A DNA stretch of 59,875 bases. Origin: Puniceicoccaceae bacterium K14. GTDB taxonomy: Bacteria > Verrucomicrobiota > Verrucomicrobiia > Opitutales > Opitutaceae. This document shows positions 25,657 through 36,400 of the stretch, piece by piece. The notes under the pieces are model-generated. The model did not search any database. It saw nothing but the letters and a program-made list of their open reading frames with translations, and was not told where the DNA came from. Location of the stretch: contig JAKYXN010000034.1 of NCBI GenBank assembly GCA_022538095.1, positions 1 through 59,875 on the forward strand. The letters run 5' to 3'. The translations under genes and the position numbers were made by a program. Numbering within the stretch: the stretch's first letter is position 1; each line of letters opens with the position of its first letter.

Positions 25657-27747
25657 ATGTTTCCAGAAAACCCTTCTTTTCATTCTCATCACTCGCCAAT
25701 GGGGGCCCTAGCCTCTTTCACTTGTGGAGCCCACGGGGCCAAAGGAGGAATGGGCCTCGAACTATCCGCCGCCTATCCTGGCGATGTGTCCATCGGTTAC
25801 CTAGATGGTGAGAATACGCTTAATTTACTCCCTCTTTTCGGAGACGCCCAAGGCTCCGAAGCAGAGCGTTATGTCGAAGGTGCTGAGGGTACCACCGGTA
25901 AGATGCGCGTCTTGCAAGATATCAAACGCGAATACCTTTGGGCAACTGATCGTATTTCAGGACCGGGTGTGACCTTTGAAATTTTCACCCCAACCTTTTC
26001 TATCCCCAATCCGGAAACAGCAACGCCTACCGAGTTGGCATTTGCTAGCTGCCCAGTGGTTCATGCGTCCGTCACTTTCAAAAATACGACTGACGCTCCA
26101 ATCCGTGGTATTTTCGCCCTCGGCATCGATCATCGCTGGAGCAGCCTTGGAGACCGGACTAACGAAACTATTGTAGGAGCGATGAGCCAAGATCAAGTTG
26201 GCTTTGCGACCGATACAGAAGGAGCTAGTTGTTGGATGGATTTCGATCCGATCTCAGCGATGAATCGCAAACACTCTACTCCAGAGTTCCTCCTCGGACC
26301 AACCGCTGGCCTTGAGATAGAAGTACTTCCCGGAGAAGAAAAGACGATTGAAATCACTCTCGGCTTCTTCAAAGCGGGTTCTGCGACCTACAACCGCTCC
26401 ATGTCGTACTACTACACGCAGCATTTCACGAATCTGTCCCAAGTACTCGAATACGGAATTGCAAGCAGAGAAGACTTCATGGAACTCGTGCAATTTCGCG
26501 ACAAAGAACTCGCGGCCGCCAACCTCAACGACGAGCAAAAATTCCTAATTGCCCACGCAACCCGCAGTTACTATGGCTCGACGCAATGGCTTTGGGACGG
26601 CACAAAGTCCGTTTGGGTCGTAAACGAGGGCGAGTATCTCATGATGAATACCTTCGATCTCACAGTCGACATGCTATTCTTCGAAATGCGCTTCAATCCG
26701 TGGACAGTTCGCAACGAACTCGAGCAATTCGTCGACCGCTACTCTTTCTACGACAAAGTATTCGACCCCAAAGATCCGGATACACTTTACCCAGGTGGCA
26801 TTTCTTTCACGCACGACATGGGCGTCATGAATCATTGGAGCCCAGCCGGCCGCAGCTCCTACGAAGTGGGTGGACTTGATCGGGCTTGCTTCTCGCACAT
26901 GACCTGCGAACAGCTCACCAACTGGGTCCTCTGCGCTGGAGTCTATCTCGCTTACACCAACGATGAGGATTTCCTCCGTCGCTACCGCCAAACCTTGATC
27001 GAATGCTTCCGCTCACTACAAAATCGAGACAATCCGGATCCCGCTAAACGCGACGGAATAATGAGCTTCGAATCCTCTCGCACAGAAGGAGGAGGCGAAA
27101 TCACGACCTACGATTCTCTCGACCATTCACTCGGGCAATCTCGTCGAAACATCTATCTCGGTGGAAAGATGTGGGCTTCCTACGTCATCCTTGAAGACCT
27201 CTTCCAACAAAGCGGACTCGATGACCTTTCAAGCGAAGCCCAAGCTGCCGCTAAACTCGCAGCCGATACACTCACCGCTGGATACGACGACACGCTTGGC
27301 TTCATTCCCGCGGTTCTGGAGGAAGGTAACGAAAGCGCCATTATCCCAGCAATCGAGGCACTCGCCTATCCACACGTCATCGGCCTCACAGCCGCGACAG
27401 ATTCAGACGGCCCCTACGGCGAATACATCAAGACACTCAAGAAACACTTTAAGCATGTGATCGATACACGCATGTGCCTCTACGAGGACGGCGGTTGGAA
27501 ACTCTCTTCATCAGCAGACAACTCGTGGATGTCAAAGATTGGCCTCTGCCAATTCGTCGCTCGCGAGGTACTCGGCTTCGAATTTGGCGAAGATCAGCTT
27601 AAAGCTGATACAGCCCATGCGCGCTGGGAACGCGAAGGCTCCAAACTCTCCGCTTGCTCAGACCAGTTTCACTCCGGTATCGCCAAAGGCTCCCTCTACT
27701 ATCCACGTATTGTCACCAACATCCTCTGGCTCGACGAGCAAAAGTAA
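25657..27747 (+). CDS. GH52 beta-xylosidase
   Basis: This 696-residue protein matches glycoside hydrolase family 52 along its whole length. The N-terminal HHSPMGALASFTCG, the catalytic WVVNEGEYLMMNTFDLTVD (nucleophile Glu at about 324-326), YPGGISFTHDMGV, CFSHMTCEQLTNWVLCAGVY and GGGEITTYDSLDHSLGQ (acid/base Asp486) are all family hallmarks. The enzyme releases xylose from short xylo-oligosaccharides with retention of configuration. There is no signal peptide, so it acts in the cytosol on imported oligosaccharides. The length equals that of Geobacillus enzymes of this family. It is a stand-alone gene with a palindrome upstream and a strong hairpin downstream. Confidence 0.95.
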   Translation: MFPENPSFHSHHSPMGALASFTCGAHGAKGGMGLELSAAYPGDVSIGYLDGENTLNLLPLFGDAQGSEAERYVEGAEGTTGKMRVLQDIKREYLWATDRISGPGVTFEIFTPTFSIPNPETATPTELAFASCPVVHASVTFKNTTDAPIRGIFALGIDHRWSSLGDRTNETIVGAMSQDQVGFATDTEGASCWMDFDPISAMNRKHSTPEFLLGPTAGLEIEVLPGEEKTIEITLGFFKAGSATYNRSMSYYYTQHFTNLSQVLEYGIASREDFMELVQFRDKELAAANLNDEQKFLIAHATRSYYGSTQWLWDGTKSVWVVNEGEYLMMNTFDLTVDMLFFEMRFNPWTVRNELEQFVDRYSFYDKVFDPKDPDTLYPGGISFTHDMGVMNHWSPAGRSSYEVGGLDRACFSHMTCEQLTNWVLCAGVYLAYTNDEDFLRRYRQTLIECFRSLQNRDNPDPAKRDGIMSFESSRTEGGGEITTYDSLDHSLGQSRRNIYLGGKMWASYVILEDLFQQSGLDDLSSEAQAAAKLAADTLTAGYDDTLGFIPAVLEEGNESAIIPAIEALAYPHVIGLTAATDSDGPYGEYIKTLKKHFKHVIDTRMCLYEDGGWKLSSSADNSWMSKIGLCQFVAREVLGFEFGEDQLKADTAHARWEREGSKLSACSDQFHSGIAKGSLYYPRIVTNILWLDEQK

Positions 27748-27822
27748 ACTGGATACGCCAGACCACGTCACCTTATGGTGAAAGCCTTCGTACAGTCACT
27801 CAAGACCTGTAATTGAAAGACA

Positions 27823-27846
27823 TGGCCGCTTCATAGAAAGCGGCCA
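27823..27846 (+). terminator. Hairpin terminator candidate after the GH52 gene
   Basis: A perfect 9-bp GC-rich stem, TGGCCGCTT with AAGCGGCCA, and a 6-nt loop start 76 bp after the GH52 stop. No T-run follows, so a strictly intrinsic mechanism is uncertain. Confidence 0.55.
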
Positions 27847-27973
27847 GCTAGTAGGAATCTCAGTTCCCAAACATCGCAATAGAGTATCCAGATATCTGTA
27901 TGCTCAATAGACGAGAAGGGCTTTCTTATACTAATTTTCTATTAGCATAAGAACGTAAATTCACGCGATTAAA

Positions 27974-28516
27974 CTACCCCAAAACGACTACGATCAGATT
28001 ATCGATCAAACTCCGCAATTCTTTCTCTGAATTTGCCAGACTTTTGAAGCCTTTCGTCGAATAAGCAATAAGGTGAGCGACATCATTCGCAGAAATCCCT
28101 CCAGCCAATGGGCGCTTCCCCAGGATTCCCACAATAAGTTTTTCAAATTCCTTTAAGCCAATGGCGAAGACCTCATTGGCAAAACAAAAATGGGTCTCAG
28201 AAAACTCAGCTGATTTCGGTGAATTGTGGATCATTTGAAAAGGCTCGATTACCCAAACATCAATCGCCTTCCGCAATTGAACGTCAGCCCCTTCCTTCGG
28301 ATTCATCCCCTCCTTGATCCTGCATAATGCATCCTTTTGCCAAAGATCGATTATAGAAATGAAAATCTCTTCTTTATTTGCGAACTCTTGATAAAGCGTG
28401 GGCCGCGACACGCCTACCTCTTTAGCAATATCGCTTAAAGTAACCTTCTGAAATCCATATTGGAGGAATAGCTCAAAAGTGGTGTCTATGATTTTTTGCC
28501 GTCTTTCTGAGCTCAT
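27974..28516 (-). CDS. TetR-family repressor, likely for the efflux region
   Basis: This 180-residue TetR/AcrR protein has an N-terminal HTH (about 8-54, TTFELFLQYGFQKVTLSDIAKEVGVSRPTLYQEFANKEEIF split across helices) and a variable ligand domain. It is divergent from the metallophosphoesterase and the efflux operon behind it. The 96-bp gap holds two identical-spaced inverted repeats that look like its operators, so autorepression and control of the divergent genes are likely. Confidence 0.9.
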   Translation of the reverse strand: MSSERRQKIIDTTFELFLQYGFQKVTLSDIAKEVGVSRPTLYQEFANKEEIFISIIDLWQKDALCRIKEGMNPKEGADVQLRKAIDVWVIEPFQMIHNSPKSAEFSETHFCFANEVFAIGLKEFEKLIVGILGKRPLAGGISANDVAHLIAYSTKGFKSLANSEKELRSLIDNLIVVVLG

Positions 28517-28520
28517 CTGA

Positions 28521-28546
28521 ATTTACAGTTGACGAATTTTGTAAAC
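28521..28546. promoter_or_regulatory. TetR operator candidate 1
   Basis: ATTTACA and TGTAAAC are arranged as an inverted repeat with a 12-nt spacer, starting 5 bp before the TetR start codon. The same half-sites with the same spacer occur again 37 bp further on. Overlapping it is a second inverted repeat, TTGACGA and TCGTCAA with an 11-nt spacer (28529-28553). Confidence 0.6.
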
Positions 28547-28557
28547 TCGTCAAGTTG

Positions 28558-28583
28558 ATTTACATATTACATTTTTTGTAAAT
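28558..28583. promoter_or_regulatory. TetR operator candidate 2
   Basis: ATTTACA and TGTAAAT are arranged as an inverted repeat with a 12-nt spacer, 30 bp before the metallophosphoesterase start codon. It has the same half-site and spacer as candidate 1. Centre-to-centre distance between the two is 37 bp. Confidence 0.6.
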
Positions 28584-28612
28584 TTGTAACAAAGCTGAGA
28601 ATTTAAAAAATC

Positions 28613-29791
28613 ATGAATGCCGCCACCCAAAGTAACGAAAAACCGACTACAGATTTTCCAATCTTACCGATTGCACTATTCATCCTTACTTGGATTGGAG
28701 CCTCTTGGTTCACTGTTGGGGTTTGGTTTCATCCATATGTCCCTGGAGGGTGGCTGGCTTTCGCAGCTTCACTTGCACTCGTTTCCATCCCATTAAAGAG
28801 CCTACTAAGTGGGTTTTCCGGAGAAAGTTATCCCAATGCAAGGGCACGACTCTTTATACAACGTCCCTTCTGGTATGCTATGCTTTTCCTCCCCATCATA
28901 GCCATCGGAACTCTCGCAGGAGCAACCATAGGACTTCCTTTTGGCGAGAGCTCATTATTCGCTCGATGGAGTGTGGCTCTCACGCTTCCAGGACTTCTAA
29001 TCATCGCCATTATAGGCTGGCATCATTCTCGCAAACTTGTCCTCAATCAATTTGACGTAGCGCTTCCTCGGTTACCAAACGAATTTGACGGGCTTAAGAT
29101 AGCTCAAATTTCAGACCTGCACGTCGGCCCGCATACATCGCAGTCACATATGACTAGGATCAAAAAAGCGGTCATGCAGCAAGAGCCGGATCTAGTCGCA
29201 ATCACCGGCGATCAAGTCGACGACTTCTCCCAAGATGTCGAGCATTTCAACGACGCCTTCGCGGAACTAGAAGCAAAACACGGCGTATACGCTGTACTAG
29301 GAAATCATGACATCTACGCGGACTGGCATCCAGTCAAAAGAGGTCTCGAGCAAGCAGGCATACGCGTCCTCCTTAACCAATCAATTTCAATCAAGAAGAA
29401 TGGGAAGCGCCTATGGATAGCAGGAACAGGCGATCCCGCAGCAAGCTCGAAAGAGCCATCGCAAGCCCCTGACGCCCCCGATATACAGCGAACTCTCGAA
29501 GATGTTCCGAGCAACGAACCCGTTATTGCCCTTGCGCATAATCCTGCACTTTGGCCGGATCTCGTTAAACGCCAAGTAGATCTCACTTTGAGCGGACACA
29601 CTCACTACGGACAATTCGCCCTCCCGTGGTTTGGCTGGAGCTTAGCATCTCCTTTTCTCGAGCTCGCTATGGGTTTCCACAAACGAGAAGAATCCAAACT
29701 TTACATACATCCGGGGACAGGTTTTTGGGGAGTCCCAATCCGCTTCGGCACGCCATCGGAAGTCGCGATAATTACTTTAAAGTCAAATTAA
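28613..29791 (+). CDS. Membrane-anchored metallophosphoesterase
   Basis: This 392-residue protein has four hydrophobic segments in the first about 145 residues (near 18-38, 43-62, 85-105, 118-140) and then a calcineurin-like phosphoesterase domain. The domain carries all metal-binding motifs: GLKIAQISDLHVG, DLVAITGDQVDD, VYAVLGNHDIYADW, IALAHNP and LTLSGHTHYGQF. This architecture is the YkuE/YaeI-like group, some of which act on lipid headgroups. It is divergent from a TetR gene and about 150 bp upstream of the efflux operon, so it may be under the same repressor. Confidence 0.88.
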   Translation: MNAATQSNEKPTTDFPILPIALFILTWIGASWFTVGVWFHPYVPGGWLAFAASLALVSIPLKSLLSGFSGESYPNARARLFIQRPFWYAMLFLPIIAIGTLAGATIGLPFGESSLFARWSVALTLPGLLIIAIIGWHHSRKLVLNQFDVALPRLPNEFDGLKIAQISDLHVGPHTSQSHMTRIKKAVMQQEPDLVAITGDQVDDFSQDVEHFNDAFAELEAKHGVYAVLGNHDIYADWHPVKRGLEQAGIRVLLNQSISIKKNGKRLWIAGTGDPAASSKEPSQAPDAPDIQRTLEDVPSNEPVIALAHNPALWPDLVKRQVDLTLSGHTHYGQFALPWFGWSLASPFLELAMGFHKREESKLYIHPGTGFWGVPIRFGTPSEVAIITLKSN

Positions 29792-29945
29792 CTCGCCCCT
29801 CTTTCACAACCCGTCAGCCAAGATATTTAGAACTCGGAAAGCTCGACATCACTAATATCTCTATATAGGGATAAGCAAAGACGATCTACGTGTGGGTAGG
29901 TTAACCGCCCACCCGATCTCATAACAATCGAAGGACCCTTTCTTC

Positions 29946-32372
29946 ATGAAAATACGCTCGCTCTCCACCACTCTCATCGCGTTATCAAGCCTCGTTACAC
30001 ACTTGGTCGCCCAAACGAATAAGGCAGAGGATGCCACTCATACCATCGCGATCATCAAAGACGGCGATTCCCAGTATTTCGACGAAGCAGCCAAAGCATC
30101 GTTCCAAGAGTTACAGGCTCTCGCCGAAGGGAATTACACTATCGAGCAAAAAAATTACAACGCAAACTACGACCCAGAGCAGGTAAGCGCCTACCTCGAA
30201 GAAGCCCTTGGCGACCCATCCATAGATCTCGTCTATGCCGCCGGAGTCATAGCGACCGAACGCGCTGCCAACCTCGAAGAAGATCAGCGAAGCAAGCCCA
30301 TCCTAGGCGGGGCCCTACAATTCAGCAACATTCGAGGAAATGCGATCTCCCCAGACGGAACTTCCCGCCTAAGCAACTACACATTTATCACAAGTCCCCG
30401 TCGTGTTTCCGCAGATATGAATCTACTGGCTCAGCTCTCGGACAAGCCCACGCTTTCGGTGCTCATTGACGAGCGACTCATTCCTGAATTGCGTGATATG
30501 CCCCAAGCCAAAGCAGAGGTCGAAGCCGCTCTCGGAAAAACTATCAAATTTCTCTCCGCGACAAACAAAGCCGCAGAAACAATCGCTCAAATTCCACAAG
30601 ACGTCACCGCCTTATACGTAACCCTAATGCCACGCATGAGTGTCACCGAACGACGACTTCTCTATCAGGGACTCACCGAAAAAGGCATCCTAACCGTAAC
30701 CATGAACGGCCATATCGATGTAAAACTCGGGGCTCTCGCAGGTCTCGCCACCGATTCAAGCCAATCCATTGCGCGACGCACTGCTCTCAATATTCATCAA
30801 ATGCTTCAAGGAGTGAATACAGAATCTCTTCCAGTTTACTTGCCAGTTTTTGATCGCCTCCTAATAAACAACGAAACCGCATTCGCAATCGATTGGTCAC
30901 CCGATTACGATACCTCGCTCTCTGCCGAATTCCTTGGGCAACAGTCCCAGTTAGCTAGCGAATCCATGACGCTCGTTCAGGCGATGAAAGCCGCAGCGGA
31001 AAAAAATATCGACGTCGTCATCAGTCGCGAGGATCAAGCCGCCACTGAATACGATATTGACATTACCCGCGGCCAGCTCCGACCAAACCTAAGCGGTGAA
31101 GGGAGCCTTGCGGGAGTCCGAACATCCGACCGTATCAACACTTCTTCTACACCGACGATTGCCCGCAATCATAGCCTCGGCCTCCAGCTCACACAAATTC
31201 TCTTTAGTGGCGAAGCTTGGAGTGGATTACGAGCTCAGCAAAAAACCGCTGAAGCCTCCCGTTTCCTAACCCAATCCTCCGAACTCGATGCCATCGATTC
31301 AACCGTTGACGCTTACTTCAACTACCTCACAGCAAAACGCCTCGCCGAGATCGAACGCGAGAATCTCAGTCTCACTGAAAACAATTTTCAACTCGCAAAA
31401 CTCCGTATCGAAATTGGGGCTGCCGAGCCGTCGGAATCCTATCGTTGGGAACAAAGCGCAGCCAGTGACCGGTCCACCCTTATCCAACGAGAAAGCGATC
31501 GAGCCAATGCTCTCATCGAATTCAATCGCCAGATAGGCGCCCCGCGAGAAGCCCTCTGGACACTCGAAGACATCGAGATTGAAGACGACGAACTTTACTT
31601 CATCGACGAACAATTAAACCCGCTCATCGTAAACGCTAAAGACTTCCGAGATTTCGGTCGCTTCATACAAGCATTCTCAGTCGAAAACGCCCCCGAGCTT
31701 ATCGCCTTCGATCTCCAACTCGCCGCTCAAGGCGGGCTTCTGAGACACTCCGAACGCCGTTTCAGACCGGATATCGTAGCTTCTCTTCAATACGCCCGAG
31801 TGTTCCAAAGCAACGATTTTGTTTCCAGTGATTCGCAAAACGAGGCCACCGCCGGTATCTCCCTTTCCCTCCCTCTTTTCGAAAGCGGTGGACGCAAAGC
31901 GGAGGTATTCAAAAACAAAGCATCCATTCGTCGTCTAGCAGCAGAACGCGAAAAAGCTGTTCAGCAAATCGAGCAACGCTCACTCACAGCGTTCTACAGC
32001 ATTAGAGCCGCCCATCCCAACATGCGCCTCAGTCGCGCATCGTTGGAAGCTGCCGAAAAGAACTATCAATCTATTCAAGAAAAATACTCCCAAGGAGCAG
32101 CCTCGATACTCGACCTACTCGATGCCCAAGAATCCCTCCTTTTACAAAAGCAAGCGGCAGCCACCGCCATCTACGACTACCTCAAAGGCATTCATCAGCT
32201 GCAACGATCCATTGCTTGGTACGAGTTCGACAAGAACACCCAGGAAAAGCAGGAACTCGCCGACCTCTTCACTCAATTTATTTCCAGTGGCGAGACCACT
32301 CAAAACACCGACTCCGTCCGCAAGCAAGCACGCTCAGACGCGCTTAAAACCATCGAATCTAGCCTACCTTAA
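29946..32372 (+). CDS. TolC-like outer membrane factor with N-terminal ABC substrate-binding-like domain
   Basis: This 808-residue protein is about 350 residues longer than an ordinary TolC-family channel. After a signal peptide (1-22), residues about 30-330 resemble the ABC_sub_bind periplasmic fold (HTIAIIKDGDSQYFDEAAKASFQEL, SIDLVYAAGVIATERA, KPILGGALQF, VTALYVTLMPRM). From about 343 an outer-membrane efflux protein domain follows (TLVQAMKAAAEKNIDVVISR, RGQLRPNLSGEG, LPLFESGGRKAEV, YSQGAASILDLLDAQESLL). The gene leads a tripartite RND operon; the adaptor starts 13 bp later. The extra domain could sense or deliver a substrate. Both parts are in one uninterrupted frame. Confidence 0.88.
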   Translation: MKIRSLSTTLIALSSLVTHLVAQTNKAEDATHTIAIIKDGDSQYFDEAAKASFQELQALAEGNYTIEQKNYNANYDPEQVSAYLEEALGDPSIDLVYAAGVIATERAANLEEDQRSKPILGGALQFSNIRGNAISPDGTSRLSNYTFITSPRRVSADMNLLAQLSDKPTLSVLIDERLIPELRDMPQAKAEVEAALGKTIKFLSATNKAAETIAQIPQDVTALYVTLMPRMSVTERRLLYQGLTEKGILTVTMNGHIDVKLGALAGLATDSSQSIARRTALNIHQMLQGVNTESLPVYLPVFDRLLINNETAFAIDWSPDYDTSLSAEFLGQQSQLASESMTLVQAMKAAAEKNIDVVISREDQAATEYDIDITRGQLRPNLSGEGSLAGVRTSDRINTSSTPTIARNHSLGLQLTQILFSGEAWSGLRAQQKTAEASRFLTQSSELDAIDSTVDAYFNYLTAKRLAEIERENLSLTENNFQLAKLRIEIGAAEPSESYRWEQSAASDRSTLIQRESDRANALIEFNRQIGAPREALWTLEDIEIEDDELYFIDEQLNPLIVNAKDFRDFGRFIQAFSVENAPELIAFDLQLAAQGGLLRHSERRFRPDIVASLQYARVFQSNDFVSSDSQNEATAGISLSLPLFESGGRKAEVFKNKASIRRLAAEREKAVQQIEQRSLTAFYSIRAAHPNMRLSRASLEAAEKNYQSIQEKYSQGAASILDLLDAQESLLLQKQAAATAIYDYLKGIHQLQRSIAWYEFDKNTQEKQELADLFTQFISSGETTQNTDSVRKQARSDALKTIESSLP

Positions 32373-32385
32373 AAACTTGAACATC

Positions 32386-33438
32386 ATGAAGGCCTACTTA
32401 ATCCCATCTACTGCTCTGACACTGTTGCTCACTTTCACTAGCTGCGACAAGCAAACGACAGAAGTTGCCTCTGCGCCTCGACCCGTATTCGCAATTACGG
32501 TACCTGAGCCGAGCTCCACTCTGCAACGTTCCTTCTCAGGTCAAATCTACGCCGCCGAAGCAGCTGCCTTGTCATTCGAGGTTTCTGGTCGCGTCACCAG
32601 CATTTACGCGAAGCAAGGGCAACGCTACGACGCCGGCGACACACTCGCAACGCTCGACGCAAGCGACTACCAGAATAACCTAAACACAGCTCAAGCAAGC
32701 CTTACCCAAGCCGAACAAGCCTTACGACGCTTACAACGCCTTTTCGAAAGCGGCAATTCCAGCCAAAGCCAACTCGATGAAGCGATCGCTGCCGAACAAT
32801 CCGCCCGAGGCAACTACGAACAAAGCCTCAAAGCCGTCGAAGACACCACCCTTGCAATGCCCTACTCCGGCATCATCGCTACAGTCGAAATCGATGCCCA
32901 ACAAGTCGTATCCACCGGACAGACAGCCATGACCATCGAAGGAAGCGGACCAATGGAATTTGAATTTGGAATCCCAACCGACGTCGTCAACAAGATCTCC
33001 AAAGGCCACTCAGTCTCCATCGAAATAGGCGACCTAGAAGGTCGCAGTTTCCCTGCTACAATTTCTGAGATTTCGCCTGGTATTCAAGAAAACACCACCT
33101 ATGGCGTAACCGCCCAAATGGATATCGCAGACCCCGCATTCCGAAGCGGAATGGACGGCGAGGCCACTATCGAACTCGCCAGGGCAAATGGAGGCACTTT
33201 GCAAATCCCTCTCATTTGCGTCTTTTCAAGCGCCAACGAAAAACGCTTCGTTTGGATTGCCCAATCTCAAAGCGACAATACCGCAACAATTGAAAAACGC
33301 GAGGTGTCGGTCGGACAACTCGAAGCAAACGGATACGTTTCCATTTTATCCGGACTGAAAACGGGCGAGCACGTCGTAAGTCGAGGCGTCAATAAAATAC
33401 AAGAAGGTCAAACCGTACTACTAAAAACAGAAGGATGA
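32386..33438 (+). CDS. RND efflux periplasmic adaptor (membrane fusion lipoprotein)
   Basis: This protein of about 350 residues is a HlyD/AcrA-type adaptor linking the RND pump to the outer-membrane channel. It starts with a lipoprotein-like signal ending LTFTSCDKQ. The lipoyl-like halves (ALSFEVSGRVTSIYAKQGQRY, TTLAMPYSGIIATVEI) bracket a coiled-coil hairpin (about 85-145), and beta-barrel and membrane-proximal domains follow. The longest frame extends upstream into the TolC-like gene; the ATG at 32386 is the first codon that gives a proper signal peptide. Its stop overlaps the RND start as ATGA. Confidence 0.92.
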   Translation: MKAYLIPSTALTLLLTFTSCDKQTTEVASAPRPVFAITVPEPSSTLQRSFSGQIYAAEAAALSFEVSGRVTSIYAKQGQRYDAGDTLATLDASDYQNNLNTAQASLTQAEQALRRLQRLFESGNSSQSQLDEAIAAEQSARGNYEQSLKAVEDTTLAMPYSGIIATVEIDAQQVVSTGQTAMTIEGSGPMEFEFGIPTDVVNKISKGHSVSIEIGDLEGRSFPATISEISPGIQENTTYGVTAQMDIADPAFRSGMDGEATIELARANGGTLQIPLICVFSSANEKRFVWIAQSQSDNTATIEKREVSVGQLEANGYVSILSGLKTGEHVVSRGVNKIQEGQTVLLKTEG

Positions 33439-36400
33439 ATCCGGCAAGTATCGCTCTCAAAAACAACCGGACGACTCTGGTAATCTACGTCCTCTTGCTT
33501 CTAGTTGGACTATCGACCTACTTTAGCATTGGTCGACTCGAGTATCCAGAATTCACAATACGTAACGCCCAAATAATGACATCCTACCCCGGGCGCTCAT
33601 CGGTCGAAGTCGAACAACAAGTCAGCGACCCGCTCGAACGAGCGATCCGCCAGATGCCAGAGGTTAAGGAAATCACATCAACCTCGAAGCCTGGCATATC
33701 TATTCTCTCGGTAGAACTCGAAGAAGACTACTTCGATCTCGATCCTATCTGGCAAGACATGCGAAACAAAGTCAGCGCCGTGGAACTACCCGACGGAGCG
33801 AAAAGCCCCCAAATCAATGACGAAGTGGGCGATGTCTTTCCCTACGTTTACGCTCTCACTAGCGATGGTTTTACTCCCAAGGAAATGCTCGATCACGCCG
33901 AAGACATCCGCGACAGACTTCTCGAACTCGACGGAGTGGCAAAGGTCGAATTTCATGGCGATATTGAAGAACGCGTTTTCCTCGAATTCTCCAGTAGCGA
34001 GATCGCTGCCTACAATGTCTCGCCGACCCAGATTTCCCAGCAACTCTCCGCCCAAAACACTGTCGCCTCCAGTGGTACGGTTCTCGCCGGCCAGGAACGC
34101 TTAGACCTCATTACGCTGGGAGAATTTGACAGCCTACAGGAAATCGCCGATTACCGACTTTCCACCGGAGGGGCTAACACCGTGCGCGTATCGGACGTAG
34201 TCGATGTTAAACGAAGCTACATTGATCCGCCATCATCAATTTCCCACTACAATGGCGAACGGGCTCTTTGCATCGCCATTTCCATGGTCGAAGGCCAGGA
34301 CGTTACCAAAGTAGGAGCTGAAATCGAAGCCCGCATGGAGCAGCTACAAGCGACCCTCCCAATCGGCTTAGATATTGAAACGATGTTCTACCAACCGATA
34401 TACGTGAGTAAGTCCATCAAGGACTTCATCGTAAACCTCGGGCAGGCATTCGCATTTGTCGTCATCGTAATGTTTCTCTTCGCCGGTCTACGCATTGCCC
34501 TAATCGTCGGTATCCTTGTCCCCTCCGCAATTTTGATAACATTCGTCTTCATGCCGACATTCGATGTGCAGCTAGAGATGATGTCCATAGCGGCCCTAAT
34601 CATTGCTCTTGGCCTTCTTGTCGACAACGCGGTAGTAGTCACAGAACAAATACTTGTCCGCCAGAGTCAAGGCATGGATCGACTCAAAGCCGTCACTGAA
34701 TCGGTTAGCAATCTACTTATTCCCCTACTGGCTGCCAGCGGGACAACGATCGCAGCCTTCTCCACCATCGCCCTTTCACCTGGAGCCACCAGCGAGTTCA
34801 CTTATAGCCTGTTCGCGGTCATCACACTCACTCTTTTGGCTAGTTGGGGCCTATCGGTCACCGTCATCCCGATGCTCTGCTACTACTTTCTCAAGCCACT
34901 CGAAAAAGACACCTTGGTCGGGCGCGCCTTGAATAGCCTCTACAAACCCTATGAAATCCTACTTCGAGGAATAATCAAGACACGTTGGCTCTATCCAATC
35001 AGTATCCTCGTCCTCACGGTTGCAACAGGTTGGACTTTCAAGTTCGTACCCAACATTTTCTTTCCACCCAATGAGCGCGGACAATTCATAGTTAACTACG
35101 AATTACCACTCGGTACCGATATTCTCGAGACGGAGAAAAGCGTACGGAATTTTGAACAATGGCTCATCGAAGAAAATAAAGACCAAGTCAAAAGCGTTTC
35201 CACTTGGATCGGCAGCAGTGGTCCGCGCTGGTATCTCTCACTCTCCACTGAATCCTCAAAACCCAATTACGCATTTCTATCGGTATTGACCCACACGGAA
35301 GATCCAAATGACGTGGCCGCGTTGATCGAGAAGGTCCGCCAATACGGTGATATGCAGTCGGTAGATGCGCGCGTAACCCCTTCTGCGCTCGAAACCGGTC
35401 CACCTGTCGGCGACGCCATCCAAATCCGCCTCTATGGAAGCGACATGGACACTCTGTACAGGCTACGCGATGAGATTGCAACTACACTCAGAAGCGTAGA
35501 AGGTTGCTACGACATACGCGACGATTGGGGGGCCTGGACCAAGCAAGTTTCCATCGCGCCCGATCCGGTGCGTTCTGCTCGTCTCGGCTTAAGCACGCAG
35601 ACGATCACAAGTGCCGTCGGGCTTCAGTTCTCAGGCCAAACCGCCACCAACTACCGCGAAGACAACAGTAGTATTCCAGTGGTTTTACGCTCTCAAGAAG
35701 ACTTCCGCGAAAGCCCAGATCGCCTTGCTGATCTTCCAATTTTTGACAGCTCCTATGGAAGCATCCCCTTAGGACAGGTAGCAGACGTCGCCATCGAATT
35801 CCAGCCGGGCTCTATTTTGCGAGAAAACACAGAGCGGGTGATGACTATTAAAGCGAAGGTTCTCGGACGTTATTCAAGCGAAGCTCTTGCTGACATCCAA
35901 CCCCTTATCGCAGATCTCAAAGCATCCGAAAAATGGTCTCCAGGCTATAGGGTTGAATACGGCGGCGAACAAGCAGAGAGCGGCGATGCCCAAAAGAACT
36001 TGGCATCGGCGATGCCTCTATCTCTGTCCATCCTAGCCCTCATCCTCATCGCTCAATTCAATAGCCTACGTCGCTTCGCCATCATTTGCCTCACTCTTCC
36101 GCCTATGTTAATTGGCGTAGTGCCTGGCTTACTACTTACAGGCTCTTCTTTCGGTTTCATGACCTTGCTCGGGCTCATCGCCTTGCTGGGAATTATCGTA
36201 AACAATGCCATTCTGTTGATAGACGAGATCGACTTACAGCTCAAAGAAATCGATTCACTAAAAGAAGCCATCATCACATCCTGCAAATCCCGACTCCGCC
36301 CCATTGTCTTGACCACTTGCACCACAATCGTCGGCCTTCTAACCTTAGCCATCAGCGGCGGCGGCATGTGGTCATCCATGGCCTGGGCTATGATCTTTGG

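Noticed and set aside
34600-34660. Missing second Asp in the RND proton-relay helix (VDN in place of VDD)
   Set aside because: As far as I recall, the VDN form is widespread in related RND pumps, so it is not treated as a defect.
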